Part shown: one piece after another, positions 36,334 through 44,628 of the stretch | Layout of the letters: the number at the start of each line of letters is the position of its first letter | Numbering within the stretch: the first letter of the stretch is position 1 | Assembly (NCBI RefSeq): GCF_018771565.1 | Contig: NZ_CP076326.1 | Coordinates: forward strand, 1,798,001 to 1,862,000 | Origin: Thermoflexus hugenholtzii | GTDB taxonomy: Bacteria > Chloroflexota > Anaerolineae > Thermoflexales > Thermoflexaceae | Length of the DNA stretch: 64,000 nt | Direction of reading: 5' to 3' | Made by a program: the position numbers and the translations under genes | The notes under the pieces: generated by a model | Database searches by the model: none | The model's input: only the letters and a program-made list of their open reading frames with translations | Told to the model about the DNA's origin: nothing

Positions 36334-37700
36334 GTCGCAATCCCCTGAAAACGGGTCTCGTCCCTGCAAGGATTTCGCCTTCCTGCCAGGCCGCTATGGA
36401 GAGTTCGCCGTGTCGCAATCCCCTGAAAACGGGTCTCATCCCTGCAAGAAGTCTCGAGGAACAAGTCGAGATCCTGCTGGACCGAACGGATGTCGCAATC
36501 CCCTGAAAACGGGTCTCGTCCTTGCAAGAGGTTCTTAGCCTCGAGCCGGGGCAAACCCTAACGCTCGCGGAAGTCGCAATCCCCTGAAAACGGGTCTCGT
36601 CCCTGCAAGGATCGAGGGGCGCGAGGTAATGCGAATTCCCGATGGAGTGGTGTCGCAATCCCCTGAAAACGGGTCTCGTCCCTGCAAGACCGCCTGGCGG
36701 GTGGGGGTGGACCCCGAGGAGGCCCTCCTCCCGTCGCAATCCCCTGAAAACGGGTCTCGTCCCTGCAAGGTGGGCCCAGCTCCACATTATTGATCCTGCT
36801 CGGTTCCCATCGTCGCAATCCCCTGAAAACGGGTCTCGTCCCTGCAAGGCGAACATCCCCGAGGTCCGCTTCAAGTCGGTCCTCCGCCGGTCGCAATCCC
36901 CTGAAAACGGGTCTCGTCCCTGCAAGAGGGAGGGGGAAAAAATGATCATATACATCAAAGACGACGTCGCAATCCCCTGAAAACGGGTCTCGTCCCTGCA
37001 AGATGGCATATGTGTTATCGCATCCGCGACATCCTCGACGCTGCGTCGCAATCCCCTGAAAACGGGTCTCGTCCTTGCAAGCCAAAACTCAACCGAAAGG
37101 GGGAGATCAAGATGAAGGCGCGTCGCAATCCCCTGAAAACGGGTCTCGTCCTTGCAAGTGATCGCTGAGCATCAAGAAGAATCCAACAGCCAATCAAGGG
37201 TCGCAATCCCCTGAAAACGGGTCTCGTCCTTGCAAGGATTGTGGACGCAGCGGACCCGGACGTCTACCGCCAGCTCTAATCGCAATCCCCTGAAAACGGG
37301 TCTCGTCCTTGCAAGCCGAGGGGTCCGCCGAGGGGTCCCAGGAAGGGAATCCCTGTCGCAATCCCCTGAAAACGGGTCTCGTCCTTGCAAGGGAAACTTA
37401 CAAGGGTTCAGGGCGACCCACCGGGTATAGTCGCAATCCCCTGAAAACGGGTCTCGTCCTTGCAAGCATCGGGAGGACGTTATTTTCCTTCCGATGGAAA
37501 ACAAGGTGTCGCAATCCCCTGAAAACGGGTCTCGTCCTTGCAAGGCTGGCTTTGGCCAGATGAGCCGTTCCGGATCGAGTCTGGGTCGCAATCCCCTGAA
37601 AACGGGTCTCGTCCTTGCAAGAGGGTGGCCAGCCCGTTCGAGTTGGATTGGGGCTTCAGACTGGTCGCAATCCCCTGAAAACGGGTCTCGTCCTTGCAAG
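36334..37700 (-). CRISPR. CRISPR array, 18 repeats and 17 spacers, no cas genes in the window
   Basis: The 37-base repeat reads on the plus strand from GTCGCAATCCCCTGAAAACG to GTCTCGTCCYTGCAAG. Repeats start at 36334, 36412, 36492, 36573, 36652, 36733, 36812, 36890, 36966, 37045, 37122, 37200, 37279, 37355, 37430, 37508, 37585 and 37664. Spacers are 38-44 bases and all look different. The Y position is T in all repeats from 37045 onward and C in most before it (T at 36492). The repeat at 36412 has CTCATCC instead of CTCGTCC, and that at 37279 begins with A. The minus-strand form ends in ATTGCGAC, like the 5' handle of type I/III crRNAs, and a promoter lies to the right, so transcription is leftward. 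The subtype cannot be assigned. Confidence 0.97.
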
Positions 37701-38064
37701 GGCGGCGGAGGGTTTTTCTTTTCTTCCCCCCTCTACCACCCCCTCACCCCTTCCTTTCCCCCCGCTTCCATCCGACTTCGCGTCCTATGATAGCCTCCTC
37801 TTGCGAATCTGTCAAGCTTCTTTTCCTCGCATTCGAACCGGCCGCGAATCCCCCCCGGTTTTCGCCCGGATCCGGGATTCGCGGAAAAGGCCCCCTCCAT
37901 CGCCTCCCGGACCCCCCACATCTCGACATGCGCAACCCGATGAACGCCAGATCTGGCGGGCCCTTTCGGTCGGTTGGATCGAATTTCCGCGGATCCCCCC
38001 GGTTTTCGCCCCTCTCCGCCGATTCGCGGAACCATCAGAGCGTCCCCACCTCCGGCGACGCCGG
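37701..38064 (-). other. CRISPR leader region
   Basis: The gap between the last repeat and rfbB is purine-rich on the minus strand next to the array (37701-37770) and contains the promoter given separately. Farther out are two direct copies of about 38 bases, 37849-37886 and 37994-38031. They share CCCCCCGGTTTTCGCCC and GATTCGCGGAA and lie 145 bases apart. No gene was seen. Confidence 0.65.
37787..37815 (-). promoter_or_regulatory. Near-consensus promoter driving the CRISPR array
   Basis: On the minus strand a perfect -35 TTGACA (37815-37810) and TATCAT (37792-37787) are exactly 17 bases apart. The predicted start near 37780 is 80 bases upstream of the repeat at 37700. It is the best sigma-70 match seen in the window. 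Confidence 0.8.
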
Positions 38065-39105
38065 TCACCCGGAGAAGGCGGGCCGGCTTTGGGCCAGGCG
38101 TTCCGCATACTGGCGCCGATAGTATTCCCGATACTCCCCCGATTTGATCTTCCGCCACCACCACTCGTTCTCCACATACCAGCGCACCGTCTTCTCCAGC
38201 GCCTCGTCCAGGGTGTGCCGGCTCCGCCACCCCAGCGCCACGATCTTCGAGACGTCCAGCGCATACCGCCGATCGTGCCCCGGCCGGTCCGGCACCAGGC
38301 GGATCAGCGAATACGGCTTCCCCAAAAGATCCAGGATCCGCTTCGCCACCTCGATGTTCGGCGTGGAGACCCCCGTCCCCAGGTTGTAGATCTCCCCCGG
38401 CTGCCCCTTCCGCAGCACCAGATCGATGCCCTCGCAGTGATCCAGCACGTATTGATAGTCCCGCATCTGCCGGCCGTCCCCGTAAAGGGGGATCGGCTCG
38501 TCGTCGATGGCGTTGGTGATGCACAGGGGGACGAACTTCTCCGGATACTGATAGGGGCCGATGTTGTTGGAGCCCCGGGTGATGGTCACCGGGACCCCGA
38601 AGCTGGTGAAATAGGCCAGGCAGAGGAGATCCGCCCCCGCCTTGCTGGCCGAGTAAGGGCTGCGCGGCATCAGGGGATCCCGCTCCGTGGAGGCGCCCTC
38701 CAGCACCTCGCCGTAGACCTCGTCGGTGGAGACCTGATGGTAGCGCAAGCCGAAGGCCCGCGCCGCCTCCAGCAGCACGTAGGTCCCGAAGACGTCCGTC
38801 TGCACGAAGCTCCCCGGCTCCATCAAGGAGCGATCCACGTGGGACTCGGCGGCGAAGTTGACGATGGCCTCGATGCGATGGGCGCGGATGGCCTCGTGGA
38901 CCGCCCGGGCGTCGCAGATGTCCCCGCGGATGAAGGCGTAGCGCCCCCGGAATCTCTCCGCCACGTCCTTCAGGTTGTCCAGGTTCCCCGCGTAGGTCAG
39001 CTTGTCATACACCAGCACATACGCGTCCGGATACGTCTCCAGGGTCCAGCGCACGAAGTTGGACCCGATGAAGCCGGCGCCGCCGGTGACCATCAATCGC
39101 CGCAC
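38065..39105 (-). CDS. rfbB: dTDP-glucose 4,6-dehydratase
   Basis: The 346-residue product starts with GTG, supported by AGGAGG five bases upstream. It has the extended SDR fold: GGAGFIGSN, the catalytic triad region STDEVYGEV with the Asp-Glu pair specific to dehydratases, and YSASK with Tyr and Lys. TRGSNNIGPYQYPEK is typical of RmlB. It makes dTDP-4-keto-6-deoxyglucose for deoxysugar (rhamnose-type) synthesis. The other rml genes are absent here, so it is a lone copy. Confidence 0.93.
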   Translation of the reverse strand: MRRLMVTGGAGFIGSNFVRWTLETYPDAYVLVYDKLTYAGNLDNLKDVAERFRGRYAFIRGDICDARAVHEAIRAHRIEAIVNFAAESHVDRSLMEPGSFVQTDVFGTYVLLEAARAFGLRYHQVSTDEVYGEVLEGASTERDPLMPRSPYSASKAGADLLCLAYFTSFGVPVTITRGSNNIGPYQYPEKFVPLCITNAIDDEPIPLYGDGRQMRDYQYVLDHCEGIDLVLRKGQPGEIYNLGTGVSTPNIEVAKRILDLLGKPYSLIRLVPDRPGHDRRYALDVSKIVALGWRSRHTLDEALEKTVRWYVENEWWWRKIKSGEYREYYRRQYAERLAQSRPAFSG

Positions 39106-39224
39106 ATCCGCCTCCTGTCCGCAAAGGATCCGCGCCGAAGGCGCGCCTCCGGCCTTCCGGATTATAGCCGGGCTCCCGGCTCCGGGGGAGAGCGGAGCCG
39201 TCCACGAAGGGGAATCCGAACATC

Positions 39225-39310
39225 CTCCCCGCCGGGGCGGCTTTCGCCGCGACCCCTTGTCTCATCGAAGACGGAGGTTCGGGGCGGAAGCCCCTGCGTC
39301 AGCCGACATT
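39225..39310. repeat. Family A REP-like pair (A4)
   Basis: One inverted pair: GGGGCGGCTTTCGCCGCGACC, a linker with CTCATCGAAGACGGAGG, then TTCGGGGCGGAAGCCCC. It lies between the divergent rfbB and dnaA genes, outside the DnaA-box cluster. Confidence 0.7.
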
Positions 39311-39458
39311 CATTGCGGCATCCATCCGGCGGGAGCGGCTTCCGGCGCGCCGCCCTCCCGGGGCCGGCGCCCGGCGTCCCCATCCCCTCGCCCGGATCCC
39401 GCCGGGATCGGCCGGACGCCCCGGGGCCGACGGTCCGCCCCCCGGCCGCCGGATCCGC

Positions 39459-39567
39459 AGTGGAAAACCCTGTGGATAACTCCGGCAAAACCGGGAACCC
39501 CCTGGGGAAAACCGGCGGCGATCGCCGGAGAGGGGACGCGCAGGCTGTGGAAAAGCCTGTGGGCAGC
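39459..39567 (+). other. Candidate replication origin (DnaA-box cluster)
   Basis: Within the 686-base gap before dnaA lie AGTGGAAAA (39459), a perfect DnaA box TGTGGATAA (39471), TGGGGAAAA (39503), TGTGGAAAA (39546) and TGTGGGCAG (39559), all in the same orientation. Such clusters beside dnaA usually mark oriC. No long AT-rich unwinding segment is visible; the surrounding DNA stays GC-rich. Confidence 0.6.
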
Positions 39568-39791
39568 CGGGAGGTTAAACCGCTGGGGGAAGGATTGCCC
39601 GCCCCGGGGACCCCGCATAGAATCAGAAAGGCACTGCCCGGAGGAACGACGCGCTCCGTTTTCCGGGAACCATCCGAAACGTCCATCCGGAACATCCTCC
39701 ACGGCCTTCGCGCCCGTGATGCGGATCCGGAAGGCTCCAGCGGCCTCCCCCGGCCGGTTCGTCCTCCGGCAGGGATGAGGAGGGAGAAGGG

Positions 39792-41132
39792 ATGACCTGG
39801 ATCGAGAACCCAAACGAGGTCTGGCAGACGGTCCTGGAGTCGCTGCAACAACAGATCCCTCGCCCCACCTTTGAGACCTGGGTGAAGGGCACGCAGGTGG
39901 TTTCGGTGCGGGGGGACACCTTCGTCATCGGGGCCCGCAGCGCCTACGCCCGGGACTGGCTGGCCCATCGGCTGCGGACGGTGATCGCGCGGGCGCTGGC
40001 CGAGGCCCTGGGGCGCCCGGTGGCGGTGGACTTCGTGGTTTACGAGAACGGCCGGATCCAGGGCCCCGCCTCCAACCCGGGCGAGGAGGACGCTTCCCTC
40101 GCCTCCCCGTGGGCCCAGCGTTTGAACCCCCGCTACACCTTCGAGACCTTCGTGGTGGGCCCGAGCAACCGCCTGGCCCACGCGGCGGCCCTGGCGGTGG
40201 CCGAGCGTCCGGCCCAGACCTACAACCCTCTCTTCATTTACGGCGGGGTGGGGCTGGGCAAGACCCACCTGCTGCACGCCATCGGCCACGTCTGCCTGCG
40301 CAAGGGGCTGCGGGTGCTCTACGTCTCCTCCGAGGAGTTCACCAACGACCTGATCAACGCCATCCGGGCCCAGACCACCGACCAGTTCCGGGACAAGTAT
40401 CGCTCCATCGACGTGCTGCTGATCGACGACATCCAGTTCATCGCCGGCAAGGAGAGCACGCAGGAGGAGTTCTTCCACACCTTCAACACGCTCCACAGCA
40501 ACGGCAAGCAGCTGGTGATCTCCAGCGACCGCCCGCCCCGGGCCCTGGTGACCCTGGAGGAGCGGCTCCGCTCGCGGTTCGAGTGGGGGCTGATTGCCGA
40601 CATCCAGCCGCCGGACCTGGAGACCCGGATCGCCATCCTGCGGGCGAAGGCCGAGGGGCTGGCCGTTCCGGTGCCGGACGATGTGATGGAGTTCATCGCC
40701 CGGCAGATCCAGAGCAACATCCGGGAGCTGGAGGGGGCGCTGAACCGGGTGGTGGCTTACGCGCAGCTGATGGGCCTGCCCCTGACCATGGAGGCGGCCA
40801 CCCGGGCCCTGGCGGATCTGCTGCCCCGGCGCCGTTCCCTCTCCATCGATCAGATCATCGAGGTCGTGGCGGATTTCTACGGGGTTCCGGCGGAGGCCCT
40901 GCGAGGGCCGCGGCGCAACAAGGAGCTGGTCTACCCCCGCCAGGTGGCGATGTATCTGGCCCGGGAGGAGACGGGGGCCTCCCTGCCGCAGATCGGCGAG
41001 GCCTTCGGAGGCCGCGATCACACCACGGTGCTCTACGGCATCGAGAAGGTGCAGAGCGAGCTGGAGCACAACGAGCGCCTGCGCCGGGAGATCATGGCCA
41101 TCCGCGAGCGGCTCTACCGGGAGGAGAAGTAG
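39792..41132 (+). CDS. dnaA: Chromosomal replication initiator DnaA
   Basis: The 446-residue product has all four DnaA domains. Domain I is at 1-85 with WVKGTQV, followed by a short acidic linker. The AAA+ core carries Walker [14 protein letters not shown], Walker [11 protein letters not shown] and sensor blocks. The C-terminal DNA-binding domain has the signature [11 protein letters not shown], which contacts DnaA boxes. A GGGAGAAGG ribosome site precedes the ATG. No dnaN follows, so the usual dnaA-dnaN order is broken here. Confidence 0.97.
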   Translation: MTWIENPNEVWQTVLESLQQQIPRPTFETWVKGTQVVSVRGDTFVIGARSAYARDWLAHRLRTVIARALAEALGRPVAVDFVVYENGRIQGPASNPGEEDASLASPWAQRLNPRYTFETFVVGPSNRLAHAAALAVAERPAQTYNPLFIYGGVGLGKTHLLHAIGHVCLRKGLRVLYVSSEEFTNDLINAIRAQTTDQFRDKYRSIDVLLIDDIQFIAGKESTQEEFFHTFNTLHSNGKQLVISSDRPPRALVTLEERLRSRFEWGLIADIQPPDLETRIAILRAKAEGLAVPVPDDVMEFIARQIQSNIRELEGALNRVVAYAQLMGLPLTMEAATRALADLLPRRRSLSIDQIIEVVADFYGVPAEALRGPRRNKELVYPRQVAMYLAREETGASLPQIGEAFGGRDHTTVLYGIEKVQSELEHNERLRREIMAIRERLYREEK

Positions 41133-41214
41133 CCTTCCCCCGGATCCTCGCGGGCGCCCCCAACCGGCCCCCCTCCCCGAGATCCGCGGGGCCGGCACCG
41201 CTGTCCCCGGATCC

Positions 41215-41525
41215 TCTTGTCATCGAAGGCAGAGGTTCGGGGCGAAAGCCCCTCCACAGAAGCCCATTTTTTGTAGGAGCGGCTTCAGCCGCGACCCTTG
41301 CGCCATCGAGAACCAGGGGCTTTGGGCTGCCGGAGCAGCCTTCACCGTGACCCCTTGCCTCATCGAAAACGGGTGCTCGGGGCAAAAGTCCCCCCCACAG
41401 AAGCCCATTTTTTGGTAGGAGCGGCTTCAGCCGCGAACTCTGCGTCATCGAGACCCAGAAACTCAGGGTCGCTGAAGCGGCCTTCACCACAACCCTTCTC
41501 GCCATCGAAGGCGGAGATTCGGGTC
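41215..41525. repeat. Family A repeat cluster (A5)
   Basis: About four degenerate arm pairs follow dnaA. Best arms are GTAGGAGCGGCTTCAGCCGC (two copies) and GGGGCGAAAGCCCCTCC, separated by the CATCGA linker. Confidence 0.8.
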
Positions 41526-41905
41526 AAAGCGATCCAGGCCAAGGCTCTTCCCCTTCGATGATCGAAGATGGGATGGAGGGCAATGGCAGGCAGTTGCCTC
41601 GATTAGAACCCCATGGCGCAATGAGAGAGGAAAAGGTGACCTCTGCCTCTCTCCGATCCTCTGGGACATGAGCCCAGGCGATCCTTCCGGGTGCAGCGCC
41701 ATAATCGGTTCCTTTCGCCTCCGGCCTTTCCCGGAGGATCAGAAGGGCCAGCCGGGGATCCCCCACGCCTCCACCCGCGATCCCCAATCCGGCATTTCGA
41801 GGCGACGCACGTCTGTTCCGTAGAAAACCGGAAAAAGGGGAACGAGGCGGCGGGGGCCGATGTCTATCATCTACATGAAGCATCTCAACACCCGGAGGGC
41901 TTCCC
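41526..41905. other. Intergenic stretch without a recognised gene
   Basis: This 380-base segment upstream of the WXG100-like gene holds no clear hairpin repeat. TATCAT at about 41868 is a possible -10 for the operon, without a good -35. A minus-strand open frame crosses it but has no family resemblance. Confidence 0.5.
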
Positions 41906-42208
41906 ATGACCTCCCCCAGCCGCTTCGATTACGAAGGGATGCAGGCCATCGCCCAGCGCCTGGCCCAGCGCAGCGCCGACCTCCAGACCTACCTCGACCA
42001 AATGGACGCCCTCGCCCGCACCCTGGCCGAGCGTTGCCACTCCCCCTTCGCCCAGGCCCTCCTGGCCCGCCACGCCCGCTGGCACCGCGCCGGTCAGGAA
42101 CTCGCCCAAAGCCTCCACGCCCTCGCCACCGACCTCGCCCGCATCGCCGCCGCCCAGCAGGCCGCCGAAGCCCGCGAAGGCGCCCGCTTCGCCCACCTGC
42201 CCGAATAA
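41906..42208 (+). CDS. WXG100-like small helical protein
   Basis: The 100-residue product is predicted as a helical hairpin. Its N-terminal helix (FDYEGMQAIAQRLAQRSADLQTY) and C-terminal block (FAQALLARHARWHRAGQELAQSLHALATDL) match the length and spacing of ESAT-6/WXG100 proteins, including the Trp in ARWHRAG. The hallmark WxG between the helices is replaced by CHS. WXG100 proteins are usually exported substrates or chaperone partners of type VII-like machines, but no EccC/FtsK ATPase is nearby. It is the first gene of a tight four-gene operon, with a 21-base gap to the next gene. Confidence 0.5.
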   Translation: MTSPSRFDYEGMQAIAQRLAQRSADLQTYLDQMDALARTLAERCHSPFAQALLARHARWHRAGQELAQSLHALATDLARIAAAQQAAEAREGARFAHLPE

Positions 42209-42229
42209 ACCAGATCCCAGGAGGCCCCA

Positions 42230-43252
42230 ATGGCTTGGATCCGCTGGTTCTTCAAGGAACTGTGGTGGTATCTCACGTATGAGCACTACGGCCGCCGCCG
42301 CCTGCGCCCCGCCACCTGGGGCCTGCTGTTCACCCTCCCCCTCCTGGCCGCCTTCTACCTGCTCGCCCTCTGGCTGGGCCAGCAGGCCGCCCTCCCCGGC
42401 GAGCGGCCCGCCCCCACCCTGCCGCCCCTGACCAAAACGGCGATCTTCGCCGCCGTCACCGCCACCGCCCAGGCCCCCACCCGCACCCCCGCCCCCCGGT
42501 GCCCCGAGGACCCCCGGCTGTGGCAGCTCGTTCCCCTCGAGGGGACGCTGCGGGATCCGAAGACGGGGCAGCCCATCCGGCTGCCCAAGCCGCCCCAGCG
42601 CATCGAGCCCGCCTGCGTCTACGAGGGGCTGGCCCGGGACCTGGCCCACACCCTGGTCCCCAACCCCGACGTCCCCGCGCCCTCGGTGGAGGACAAGGTC
42701 CTCTCCGTCCCCTGGTTCTGGGCCCCCGGAATGGAGGCGCCCACCATCCGGCTGGCGCCGGAGCGGCGCAGCGTATTCGAGATCGGATATGACGCCCAGG
42801 GGAAGCGGATTGATGCGCTCTATCTCCCCTACACGGCCATCGCCACCGGGGATCCCGACTTCCCGGTCCTCGTCTACGTGTATGAGGATCGCCCCCAGGC
42901 AGCATGGACACGGAACCGACAAGAGGGGCGGGAGGAGGACCTATGGGTTCGCATCCAGCTCCAGGGTGGAGAAGTAAGGCGATCCGTTGCAGGCGTGGTT
43001 TACGATGCGAAGGCCCGTCGCTGGGTTCGGATCGCCTACAAGCTCCCCCTGCCGCCCCGGGATATCCACGCCGCGCCGGCGAGCTCGGCGGAGGACCTGG
43101 CGAAACTGTTCGGATTGCCCCTCTGGCGGCGCTCGGAACTGCTGGCCCGCTTCGGCCTGGAGGAGATCTTCCCGGAGACGATCAACCCCTCCACCGTGAA
43201 ACCCATCGGCACCCTCATCATCCGCCCGGAAGGGTCAGAGGCCCGGAGGTGA
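42230..43252 (+). CDS. Single-pass membrane protein of envelope operon, unknown function
   Basis: AGGAGG precedes the ATG. The 340-residue product has an aromatic/basic N-terminus (WIRWFFKELWWYL), one membrane helix (about 29-50), a Pro/Thr linker and a large extracytoplasmic domain. That domain begins with CPEDPRLWQLVPLEG and contains a repeated Lys/Pro-rich beta pattern. Two cysteines (about residues 90 and 128) could form a disulfide. No family was recognised. It lies between the WXG100-like gene and a secreted Cys-rich protein gene. Confidence 0.65.
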   Translation: MAWIRWFFKELWWYLTYEHYGRRRLRPATWGLLFTLPLLAAFYLLALWLGQQAALPGERPAPTLPPLTKTAIFAAVTATAQAPTRTPAPRCPEDPRLWQLVPLEGTLRDPKTGQPIRLPKPPQRIEPACVYEGLARDLAHTLVPNPDVPAPSVEDKVLSVPWFWAPGMEAPTIRLAPERRSVFEIGYDAQGKRIDALYLPYTAIATGDPDFPVLVYVYEDRPQAAWTRNRQEGREEDLWVRIQLQGGEVRRSVAGVVYDAKARRWVRIAYKLPLPPRDIHAAPASSAEDLAKLFGLPLWRRSELLARFGLEEIFPETINPSTVKPIGTLIIRPEGSEARR

Positions 43253-43255
43253 GTA

Positions 43256-44605
43256 ATGGGGACACGGTGGATTGCAATGCTTCCAGTCCTTCTGCTGTTG
43301 TTCGGGTGGACAGCAAGTCATCCGGCTCCCGCCGCCGCCCAAAGCGGGGATCAGTGCGAAGATGATGCCTGCAGATTCATCCTCGAGGTGCGTCAGACGC
43401 AGGACTTGGGGGCTTCGGGGCGGGAGGCGCGGCGGTGCACCGGGACCACCCGCATCGGGGTGATCCTTCCCGGCTCCGGGCCCAATTCCTGCGTCGAGGC
43501 CCAGGCGGAGATCGACTGCGCCGGCCACGTCCAGATCACCCACCGCTTCGGCGAAGGCCCCGACTTCTGCCCCACCGCCAACGTCGCCTGGAAAACCTAC
43601 TGTCTGGAGAACCCCACCCTGGGCTCCGGCGTCGGGGACAGCGCCGGCGCCTGCGCCTGGCGGGACTACTACGGCCAGACCATCCGCCTGAAGGTCCAGG
43701 TCCCACCCCACCGCTTCCGGGTCACCCCCTACCCCGTCGGCTTCGTCGCCCGGGAGGACCCCTGGGGGGTCTTCCACCCCACCGCCCGCCTGGTCTGGGA
43801 GGAGCCCCCCTGGCCCCAATATGCCGACTCCGGCTGGCGCCTGTGGACCTGGGGCGGAAGCCGTGGCCCCGGCGCCGCCCTCTTCCCCTGCGGGATGCGC
43901 GAGGCGGAACTGCTGGCCCACCAGGTCCCCGCCGGCACCGCCTGCCTGCGCCTCCAGCTCTGGACCGCCCCCGGCGGCTTCCGGAAGGACGCCAGCGGGA
44001 TGATGGAGGCCGTCCTCCTGCCCGGTCTCCTGCAGTTCCCCGCCGCCGGCCTGAACGCCGAGGTGGCCCCCGGACGGGAGATCGCGATCAACTTCCCCTA
44101 CGCCTCCCATCCGGCCACCGGCCAGGTGAGCGAGGTGGCCTTCGGGGATCGAGTGCTGCCCGCCTTCAACGGCTACTTCCAGCGGGGATGGCCCGTGCGC
44201 CTGCGGGTCGACAAAAAGACCGTGCGGGACGTCACCGGAACCCGCACGATCTGCGAGTCCCTGCCTCGGGCGCGGTGGGGGGAGATGGACTGCTGGACCG
44301 ATCCGCCGGTCGTGGCCCCGGGCCGAAGGCGGACGGAGACCTACGTGGCTCGAAAGGAGTGGGTTCTGGAGGAGGCGCGGGATGGGGTCCTGGATCTGAC
44401 CCTGGAGCCCTTCGGTCGGCCCTATGCGCATCTGCATCCGGATCGGGGGCAGGTGCAGGGGCCGGAGGGGGAGGTCTGGTGGATCCCCCTGGTGTGGCGG
44501 GGGAACATCCCCTGGCTGTATCTGCCCCTGGCGGTGCGGGAGGGGCAGGGGGTCGTCTGCTCCGACCCCACCTGCGGCGGCTACCTGAACCGCAACACGC
44601 CCTGA
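43256..44605 (+). CDS. Secreted cysteine-rich protein, unknown function
   Basis: The ribosome site GGAGGTGA overlaps the previous stop, so translation is coupled. The 449-residue product has a signal peptide (about 1-28, ending PAAAQS). The first 150 residues contain about eight cysteines (including DQCEDDAC, RRCTG, NSCVE and DCAG), and two more lie at the C-terminus (CSDPTC), suggesting disulfides outside the cell. Blocks rich in Trp and Pro follow (WGVFHPTARLVWEEPPW). No domain was recognised. Confidence 0.65.
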   Translation: MGTRWIAMLPVLLLLFGWTASHPAPAAAQSGDQCEDDACRFILEVRQTQDLGASGREARRCTGTTRIGVILPGSGPNSCVEAQAEIDCAGHVQITHRFGEGPDFCPTANVAWKTYCLENPTLGSGVGDSAGACAWRDYYGQTIRLKVQVPPHRFRVTPYPVGFVAREDPWGVFHPTARLVWEEPPWPQYADSGWRLWTWGGSRGPGAALFPCGMREAELLAHQVPAGTACLRLQLWTAPGGFRKDASGMMEAVLLPGLLQFPAAGLNAEVAPGREIAINFPYASHPATGQVSEVAFGDRVLPAFNGYFQRGWPVRLRVDKKTVRDVTGTRTICESLPRARWGEMDCWTDPPVVAPGRRRTETYVARKEWVLEEARDGVLDLTLEPFGRPYAHLHPDRGQVQGPEGEVWWIPLVWRGNIPWLYLPLAVREGQGVVCSDPTCGGYLNRNTP

Positions 44606-44628
44606 GCCCACCCTGCAGGAGGAACCCG

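Noticed and set aside
36128-37715. Repetitive open frames within the CRISPR array
   Set aside because: The recurring peptide blocks come from the 37-base repeats; spacers fill the gaps.
41524-41907. 127-residue minus-strand open frame before the WXG100-like gene
   Set aside because: No ribosome site, low-complexity N-terminus and no recognisable motif.
43435-44628. Extension of the lipoprotein frame over the preceding gene
   Set aside because: The lipobox and ribosome site at 44629 define the start; the extension is out of frame with a signal-peptide protein gene.
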